NCBI GenBank assembly: GCA_963771655.1
Contig: CAVYUG010000009.1
Location: 186,001-250,000 of the forward strand
DNA: 64,000 nt
Direction: 5' to 3'
DNA from: JAWVFM01 sp963771655
GTDB taxonomy: Bacteria > Actinomycetota > Thermoleophilia > Solirubrobacterales > 70-9
Positions 58,296-64,000 of this stretch are shown piece by piece. The notes under the pieces are model-generated. The model was not told where the DNA came from, did not search any database, and worked only from the letters and a program-made list of their open reading frames with translations. The position numbers and the translations under genes are program-made. Position 1 is the stretch's first letter. Every line of letters starts with the position of its first letter.

Positions 58296-59756
58296 TCAGA
58301 GGTGAAAGCGCCGGTGGTGCTGGTGCTCGGCCTCGCTGAGCGGCGCCGCCGGGTCGGCTGAGGTGCCCGGCGCGCCGCGCACGTACATCCAGGTGAGCAG
58401 CGCGCCGACCGCAACCAGCGCGGCCAGGAACCACATCGCCGCGGAGAGACCGTCGGTGAAGGCGACGTCCCTGCCTCCGCTCGCGCCCGCCTCGACGCTC
58501 TCGAAGATCGCGCCGCCGATCGCCACGGAGAGCGCGCCCGCAAGCACGCGGTCCATTGCGAGCACGCCCGAGGCGATGCCCGCCTTCGAGGCGGGAAGCG
58601 CGGCCATCGCCGCGCTCGACATCGGGGCATAGACCAGCCCGAGGGCGACCCCGAACAGGAGGTATCCCGGCAGGAGCGTGCCGAACCCCGAGCTCGCGTC
58701 CACGCGCGTGAGCAGGGCGATGCCGACCGCACCGCACACCATCCCGGCGGTCATCAGGCTCCGCACCCCGAACGCCTCGATCAGCCGCCCCGCGACCGGC
58801 GAGATGAAGATCATCGGCACGGTGATCGGCAGGATCAGCACACCGGCCGCGGTCGCGCTGTGCCCGAGGACCTCCTGGAGGTATTGGGGCTGGAGGAGCA
58901 TCAGCGCCCAGTAGGCGCCGACCAGGCAAAACGCCGCGGCGCTGGCGCCGAAGTAGGGGCCGTTTTGGAACAGCTCGAAGTCGACGATGGGATGCTCCGA
59001 GCGCCGCTCCACCGCGTAGAAGAGGACGAGAAGGACCGCGCCGGCCATAAGGAGCCCGATTGTGGCCGGCGAGCCGAACCCCCACGCCTCCGACTCGACG
59101 AGCGGCAGCACGAGCGCGACCAGGGCGGCGCTCAGGATCACGAGGCCCGGCCGATCGAGGCGTTGGCCGGCGGTCTCGTCGCGGCTCTCGCGGGCAAACG
59201 CGAGCACGACGAGCACGCCGAACACGCACACCGGGATGTTGACCCAGAAGATCAGCCGCCAGTCCGCGTCCACCAGGATCCCGCCGATCAACGGTCCGAT
59301 CGCGAGGGCGAGCGAGGAGATCGCGGTCCAGATCCCCACGGCCTGCGCGCGCCGCTCCGGCGGGAAGGCGTCGGTGACGAGCGCGAGCGAGAGCGGGAGC
59401 GTCGCGGCGGCCCCGGCTCCCTGGACGAACCGCCCGGCGATCACCGCGTCGCCACTCCAAGCCGCGCCCGCGAGGACGGAGCCGACACCGAAGAGCGTCA
59501 GGCCGGCGGCGAAGACGTTCCGGCGGCCGAAGACGTCTCCCAGCCGTCCGGCGGTGACGACGAGCGCCGCGATGACCAGCAGGTAGCCGTTGAGGATCCA
59601 TTGCAGGGTGGCTCGGCTGGCATCCAGGTCGGAGCGGATCGTTGGCAGCGCGAGCGCCACGACCGTCGAGTCGAGCATGAGGACGAAGAGACCGGCGCAC
59701 GAGCCGACGAGGGTCCACCAGGGGTGAGTCCGTTCGGCGCTCGTGGCTTCCGTCAC
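58296..59756 (-). CDS. MFS efflux transporter, DHA2 (EmrB/QacA) type
   Basis: A 14-helix drug/proton antiporter of 486 residues. LVGSCAGLFVLMLDSTVVAL and PTIRSDLDASRATLQWILNG form the first helices, followed by the loop motif GRLGDVFGRRNVF. Motif C is ALAIGPLIGGILVDADWRLI, close to the G-x8-G-x3-GP-x2-GG consensus. The tail is rich in His (EHQHHRRFHL). GTG 59756 is the preferred start because TAGCCT lies 8 bases upstream. The exported compound is unknown. Confidence 0.92.
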   Translation of the reverse strand: MTEATSAERTHPWWTLVGSCAGLFVLMLDSTVVALALPTIRSDLDASRATLQWILNGYLLVIAALVVTAGRLGDVFGRRNVFAAGLTLFGVGSVLAGAAWSGDAVIAGRFVQGAGAAATLPLSLALVTDAFPPERRAQAVGIWTAISSLALAIGPLIGGILVDADWRLIFWVNIPVCVFGVLVVLAFARESRDETAGQRLDRPGLVILSAALVALVLPLVESEAWGFGSPATIGLLMAGAVLLVLFYAVERRSEHPIVDFELFQNGPYFGASAAAFCLVGAYWALMLLQPQYLQEVLGHSATAAGVLILPITVPMIFISPVAGRLIEAFGVRSLMTAGMVCGAVGIALLTRVDASSGFGTLLPGYLLFGVALGLVYAPMSSAAMAALPASKAGIASGVLAMDRVLAGALSVAIGGAIFESVEAGASGGRDVAFTDGLSAAMWFLAALVAVGALLTWMYVRGAPGTSADPAAPLSEAEHQHHRRFHL

Positions 59757-59823
59757 CAGTCGCGAGGCTAATGGCCTGCGCGGCGGTTGCGCTGCGCGCC
59801 CCGGCGTGAGAGGATCCGTGCGC

Positions 59824-60945
59824 ATGGCAGGGAGGTTTCGTCGTTTCGTTCTCTTCGGGCTGCTCGCCGCGATGGTCTCCGCGGTGGCCGCGGTGCCCGC
59901 CGGCGCGCTGTCGATCTCGGTCTCCGGGAGCCATCTCGTCAACGCGAACGGCAAGAACGTGCGCCTCATCGGCGTCAACCGCTCCGGTTCGGAGTACTCC
60001 TGTGCGGGGCCCGACGGCCAGGGCGGCCACGGCTACGCCGTCTTCCAGGGGCCGGTCAACGATCGCGCGATCCAGGCGATGAAGACCTGGAAGGTGAACG
60101 CCGTCGCGCTGCCGCTCAACGAGGCGTGCTGGCTCGGCGGCATCGGCGGCCTCAACCCACGGTTTTCAGGCGAGAACTACCGGCGGGCAATCGAGGCTTA
60201 CGTCAACCGGCTGAACGCGCACGGCATCTACGTCGTGCTGCGGCTATCAGGCGCCGGCCCCGACGACCACGTGTACGGCTCGGTCCCGGGCGACGCGGAG
60301 ACCCCGATGGCGGACGCCGACCACGCGCTTGACTTCTGGAGCTCGGTCGCCGCGCGCTTCCAGGACAACCACGCCGTGCTCTTCCACGCATACGACGAGC
60401 CTCACAAGATCTCCTGGGGCTGCTCGTTGAACGGGTGCACCGTGAACGCGAACGGGTCCGAGGGCGAGCCACGCTTCGGCACGTACCAGGCGACCGGCCA
60501 TCAGGCGATAGTGAACGCGATTCGCGCGAGCGGCGCGACCCAGCCGATCATCATCTCCGGCATCGACTTCGCGGGCGACCTGAGCCAGTGGCGCCAGTTC
60601 ATGCCCACGGACCCGCTCGCGTCGATCGCGGTGGGCTGGAACTCGTTCGACTACTCCGGCAACTTCGGCGCGTCTAAGCCTTTCCTCCGCGACCTTTCGA
60701 ACAGCTTCCCGATCGTCATCGGCGGGTTCGGCGACACGGACTGCAACTCGGGCTACAGCAAGCGGATCATGAACTTCGCCGACGGCCAGGGCATCTCATA
60801 CCTTGCATGGACCTGGAACACCGAGGCCGACTACGGAGGCTGCGCGAACGCCCTCCTCGGCCCGAAGCTATCGGCCTATTTCAGCGGCCACCCGAGCGGC
60901 TTCGGGAAGGGTGTTCGGAAGCACTTCCGGAAGGTCCGCGGCTAG
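59824..60945 (+). CDS. Secreted GH5-like protein lacking the catalytic nucleophile
   Basis: Product of 373 residues with a signal peptide (FVLFGLLAAMVSAVAAVPAG). The TIM barrel reads SGSHLVNANGKNVRLIGVNR, VNAVALPLNEACWLG, HGIYVVLRLSG and GISYLAWTWNTEA, as in cellulase-type GH5 enzymes. The acid/base block is HAYDEPHKISW (Glu 192, with Asp instead of the usual Asn). At the nucleophile position, where IGEFG is expected, the protein has IGGFGDTDC, so Gly 301 replaces the Glu. It may be a carbohydrate-binding pseudoenzyme. A subtilase gene follows. Confidence 0.82.
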   Translation: MAGRFRRFVLFGLLAAMVSAVAAVPAGALSISVSGSHLVNANGKNVRLIGVNRSGSEYSCAGPDGQGGHGYAVFQGPVNDRAIQAMKTWKVNAVALPLNEACWLGGIGGLNPRFSGENYRRAIEAYVNRLNAHGIYVVLRLSGAGPDDHVYGSVPGDAETPMADADHALDFWSSVAARFQDNHAVLFHAYDEPHKISWGCSLNGCTVNANGSEGEPRFGTYQATGHQAIVNAIRASGATQPIIISGIDFAGDLSQWRQFMPTDPLASIAVGWNSFDYSGNFGASKPFLRDLSNSFPIVIGGFGDTDCNSGYSKRIMNFADGQGISYLAWTWNTEADYGGCANALLGPKLSAYFSGHPSGFGKGVRKHFRKVRG

Positions 60946-60979
60946 CGCCGGTTCTCATGTGCGCAACGGAGAGCCAGAA

Positions 60980-62056
60980 ATGAAGGCCCGTTGCGCCGCA
61001 CGCATCGCGCCGCTCGCCGGCTCCGTCGCCGTAGCGCTGGCTGCGCTCACCTCCGGCGCCTCCGCCGCGCCGCAGGGTGACCCGCTGACGCCGCAGGAGC
61101 AGCCGCACCAGATCATGAGGGTCGAGAAGGCGGTCGCGGACGCCGGCCACCTGAGCCAGATCAGGGTGATGATCCCCGACACCGGCCTCGACCTCGACCA
61201 TCCGGACATCGCGCCGCGCCTCTATGCGCTTCCGAAGCCAACCAGGGCGCCGAACCAGTATCCGGGGCAGTTTCCCAACGTGACGATCCCTGCCGGTGCA
61301 CACGGCTACGACATGATCGGCAACGACTGCAACCCGCCGAACGAGGTGCCGGACCTCGATCCCAACCACCCGCCCGGCTGCTCAGACCATGGCACGCTCG
61401 TCGCGGGCGTCCTCGGCGCGGCCTGGGACAACGGCGTCGGCGGCAGCGGGGTGGCGCCGAACGCGCGGTTCATCGCCCTGCGCACCTGCTGGGACGACGA
61501 CCAGTGCTACGGCCACATCCAGCCGCCGGCGATGCAGTGGGCCGCGGACCGCGGAGCGCGGGTGATCAGCATGAGCTGGCTGGCGGACCGCAACCCCGAC
61601 CTCAACAAGGTGATCAAGCGCAACCCGAAGGTCCTCTTCGTAACGATCCCCTCGGGCAACGGGGGCACGTTCAACGCGGACCCGACCCATCCGCAGCCGT
61701 GCTCGGTGGGCCTTCCGAACGTGATCTGCGTCAGCGTCAGCGCACCCGACGACGGCCTCGACTGCGCGGCCTTCGGGCCGAGGACGGTCGACGTCGCGGT
61801 GCCGACCGAGAACTCCGTAACCACGCAGAACGGCGGCGGCTTCGGTGGCACCGGATGCGCGACGAGCTTCGCCTCGCCGACGGTCGCCGGCCTCGCGACG
61901 ATCCTCTTCGGCATGGAGCCGAAGGCGAGCGGCGCGCAGGTGAAGAAGGCGATCATCGACGGTGCCCGCCCGGTCAGGGCCTGGCGCAACAAGTCGGTCT
62001 CGGGCGGCGTGGTGAACGCCGACAAGTCGGTGAAGCTGATGAACCGCCGCTTCTAG
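60980..62056 (+). CDS. Secreted subtilisin-like serine protease (S8)
   Basis: Product of 358 residues with a signal peptide (PLAGSVAVALAALTSGASA). The catalytic Asp is in VMIPDTGLDLDHPDI, the His in CSDHGTLVAGVLG, the oxyanion Asn in IPSGNGGTFN and the Ser in GCATSFASPTVAGLATIL, so it should be active. Several Cys pairs (NDCNPPNE; CWDDDQC) suggest disulfides. No C-terminal anchor or repeats. GGAGAG precedes the ATG. It is only 34 bases after the GH5-like gene and may be co-transcribed with it. Confidence 0.9.
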   Translation: MKARCAARIAPLAGSVAVALAALTSGASAAPQGDPLTPQEQPHQIMRVEKAVADAGHLSQIRVMIPDTGLDLDHPDIAPRLYALPKPTRAPNQYPGQFPNVTIPAGAHGYDMIGNDCNPPNEVPDLDPNHPPGCSDHGTLVAGVLGAAWDNGVGGSGVAPNARFIALRTCWDDDQCYGHIQPPAMQWAADRGARVISMSWLADRNPDLNKVIKRNPKVLFVTIPSGNGGTFNADPTHPQPCSVGLPNVICVSVSAPDDGLDCAAFGPRTVDVAVPTENSVTTQNGGGFGGTGCATSFASPTVAGLATILFGMEPKASGAQVKKAIIDGARPVRAWRNKSVSGGVVNADKSVKLMNRRF

Positions 62057-62074
62057 CCGGGCGAGAGCGACCGC

Positions 62075-64000
62075 TTACTCGGCTGAGTCGGCGGCTGTGC
62101 CGCCGTCGGCCGAGCCGCCGCCATTTCCCGACGGAGCCGGCGGGCCGTCATCGGAGCCCGCGGCTCCGACTCCGACCGGCTCCTTCTCGTCCTTCTTCTT
62201 GGACGCCCGCTTCTTCGGCTTCACGAGCTTCATCGACAGCGGGTGCTCGTCCTCGTCACCCGATGCGTCACGATCGACCACGACGGTGGTGCCGGTCTCG
62301 ATCTCGCCCCTGCGGAGGACCTCGTCGGCGAGCGGGTCCTCGATGTAGCGCTGGATGGCGCGGCGCAGCGGACGCGCGCCCATCGCCGGGTCCCAGCCCT
62401 TGTCGACGAGCAGGTCCTTCGCCTCGTCGGTCAGCTCGAGCTGAAGCTCGTGCTCCGCGACCTGGGCGCGAACGCGCCCGATTAGCAGGTCGATGATCAC
62501 CTTGATCTCCTCGCGCGAGAGTTTGTGGAAGACGATGACCTCGTCGATCCGGTTCAGGAACTCGGGGCGGAAGACCTTCTTGAGGTCGCCCATGATCCGG
62601 TCCTTCATCTCCTCGTAGGAGGCGCCGAGCTCGTCGGATGACCCGAAGCCGAAGCTCACGTTCTTCGCGATGTCCTTCGCCCCGATGTTCGAGGTCATGA
62701 TCACGATCGTGTTGCGGAAGTCCACCGTGCGTCCCTGGGCATCGGTGAGCCGCCCGTCCTCCAGGATCTGGAGCAGGATGTTGAAGACGTCCGGATGGGC
62801 CTTCTCGATCTCGTCGAGGAGCAGCACGGAGTAGGGCTTGCGCCGCACGGCCTCGGTGAGCTGTCCACCCTCGTCGTAGCCGACGTAGCCGGGCGGCGAG
62901 CCGACCAGGCGCGACACGGCGTGCTTCTCCATGTACTCGGACATGTCGATCCGGACCATCGCCTCCTCGTCGCCGAACAGGAACTCGGCGAGCGTGCGGC
63001 CAAGCTCGGTCTTGCCGACGCCGGAGGGGCCGAGGAAGATGAACGAGCCGGCCGGGCGCTTGGGGTCCTTGATGCCCGCGCGGGACCGGCGGATCGCCTT
63101 CGAGACGGCCTCGATCGCCACGTTCTGCCCGATCACGCGCTTATGGAGCTCGTCCTCCATGCGCAGGAGCTTCTTGGTCTCTGCCTCGGTGAGCTTGAAG
63201 ACGGGGATGCCGGTCCACATCGAGACGATGTCGGCGATCTCCTCCTCGCCCACCTCTGGCCGCTCGCCACCCTCGCCGGACTCCCACTCGTCCTCGAGCT
63301 CGTGCTTGCGATTGGTGAGCTGGCGCTCCTTGTCGCGCAGGTTCGCGGCCTTCTCGAACTCCTGCGCTTCGATCGCGGCCTCCTTCGCGCGCCGCGTCTC
63401 CTCGATCTCCTCCTCGAGCTCGCGGTACACCGGCGGCTGGGACATCGAGCGGATGCGGATGCGCGACGCGGCCTCGTCGATGAGGTCGATGGCCTTGTCG
63501 GGCAGGAAGCGGTCCGAGATGTAGCGGTCGGCCAGCTCGGCGGCGGCACCGAGGGCCTCGTCGGTGATGTTCACCCGGTGGTGGTCCTCGTAGCGCTCGC
63601 GCAGGCCCTCGAGGATCTGCACCGTGTCGGGGATCGACGGCTGGTCGACCTTGATCTGCTGGAAGCGCCGCTCCAGGGCCGAGTCCCGCTCGAGGTACTT
63701 GCGGTACTCGTCGAGGGTCGTGGCGCCGATCGTCTGGATCTCACCGCGCGCGAGCGCCGGCTTCAGGATCGAGGCGGCGTCGATCGCTCCCTCGGCCGCG
63801 CCTGCGCCGACCAAGTTGTGAAGCTCGTCGATGAAGAGGATGATGTCGCCGCGCTGGGTGATCTCCTTCATCACCTTCTTGAGGCGCTCCTCGAACTCGC
63901 CGCGGTACTTCGAGCCGGCGACCAGGGCCGCCAGGTCGAGGGTGTAGATCTGCTTGTTGCGCAGAAGCTCGGGGATCTCGCCCCGCACGATGCGCGAGGC
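62075..64000 (-). CDS. clpC: ATP-dependent Clp protease ATPase subunit ClpC, partial at window edge
   Basis: The C-terminal three quarters of a Hsp100 unfoldase that feeds ClpP; the N-terminus lies beyond the right edge. The first AAA module has LAALVAGSKYRGEFEERLKK, IILFIDELHNLVGAGAAEGA (Walker B) and IGATTLDEYRKYLERDSALE. A UVR-like coiled middle follows (EAQEFEKAANLRDKERQLTN), diagnostic of ClpC rather than ClpA. The second module has FLGPSGVGKTELGRTLAEFL and LLLDEIEKAHPDVFNILLQI. The tail after about 62250 is a low-complexity Lys/Gly/Ser extension. It begins the conserved clpC-radA-disA order. Confidence 0.96.
   Translation of the reverse strand, partial: ASRIVRGEIPELLRNKQIYTLDLAALVAGSKYRGEFEERLKKVMKEITQRGDIILFIDELHNLVGAGAAEGAIDAASILKPALARGEIQTIGATTLDEYRKYLERDSALERRFQQIKVDQPSIPDTVQILEGLRERYEDHHRVNITDEALGAAAELADRYISDRFLPDKAIDLIDEAASRIRIRSMSQPPVYRELEEEIEETRRAKEAAIEAQEFEKAANLRDKERQLTNRKHELEDEWESGEGGERPEVGEEEIADIVSMWTGIPVFKLTEAETKKLLRMEDELHKRVIGQNVAIEAVSKAIRRSRAGIKDPKRPAGSFIFLGPSGVGKTELGRTLAEFLFGDEEAMVRIDMSEYMEKHAVSRLVGSPPGYVGYDEGGQLTEAVRRKPYSVLLLDEIEKAHPDVFNILLQILEDGRLTDAQGRTVDFRNTIVIMTSNIGAKDIAKNVSFGFGSSDELGASYEEMKDRIMGDLKKVFRPEFLNRIDEVIVFHKLSREEIKVIIDLLIGRVRAQVAEHELQLELTDEAKDLLVDKGWDPAMGARPLRRAIQRYIEDPLADEVLRRGEIETGTTVVVDRDASGDEDEHPLSMKLVKPKKRASKKKDEKEPVGVGAAGSDDGPPAPSGNGGGSADGGTAADSAE

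Overview
The window is GC-rich DNA packed with short-overlap genes, no rRNA, no IS elements and no CRISPR. It looks like a chromosome segment of an actinobacterium, most likely class Thermoleophilia (Solirubrobacterales or Gaiellales). The pointers are a CarD regulator, an actinobacterial-style clpC/radA/disA/carD/ispD/ispF/cysS/rlmB order, a SigH-type sigma factor, many secreted glycoside hydrolases and RTX-like repeats. The class assignment is inference; a 16S or marker-gene search would settle it.

Layout. 1-3597 is a leftward cell-surface polysaccharide block (two glycosyltransferases and an O-antigen ligase) riddled with frameshifts. 3655-8976 holds a small secreted protein, argS (one frameshift), a GalE-like epimerase, an M48 membrane protease and a calcineurin-like phosphoesterase. 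9015-13552 has a lipoprotein coupled to a Ser/Thr kinase, tgt, hsp20 and a glycosyltransferase. 13515-19682 is a leftward set gap-pgk-tpiA-gpmI followed by a polyprenyl glycosylphosphotransferase. 19705-21751 is an ABC exporter plus a VOC protein. 21817-25357 is a tandem array of three secreted hydrolase paralogues, facing rapZ-uvrC. 28223-32002 has a cupredoxin lipoprotein, a MaoC protein and a Tad-linked operon ending in a pilin-like/VanY/SLT fusion. 32191-34503 is a phosphate transport block. 34522-38619 contains wecB, a hydrolase, a pterin dehydratase, a BtuF-like protein and a rhomboid. 38633-43020 has a sigma remnant, an ECF sigma factor, a PlsC-GpsA fusion and an iron-type dehydrogenase abutting tRNA-Thr.

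43022-64000 is the informational core. All its conserved genes read leftward: clpC, radA, disA, carD, ispD, ispF, cysS, rlmB, sigH. This parallels the order known from Bacillus subtilis and, in large part, Mycobacterium tuberculosis. Between them sit insertions, mostly on the opposite strand, including a lipid/acyl module (46290-50745), an RTX-like hydrolase, an MFS exporter, a GH5-like protein lacking its nucleophile and a subtilase.

Gene expression signals are unusually readable. More than twenty genes carry a TANNNT -10 box ending 6 to 9 bases before the start codon, so leaderless transcription seems to be the default here. Two genes (hsp20, sigH) instead have full TTGACA/-10 promoters with leaders and Shine-Dalgarno sites. 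Several intergenic spacers hold long imperfect palindromes, in two recurring 49-bp families. Isolated single-base frameshifts in indispensable genes (argS, gap) suggest residual indel errors in the assembly, so broken genes here should be read cautiously.
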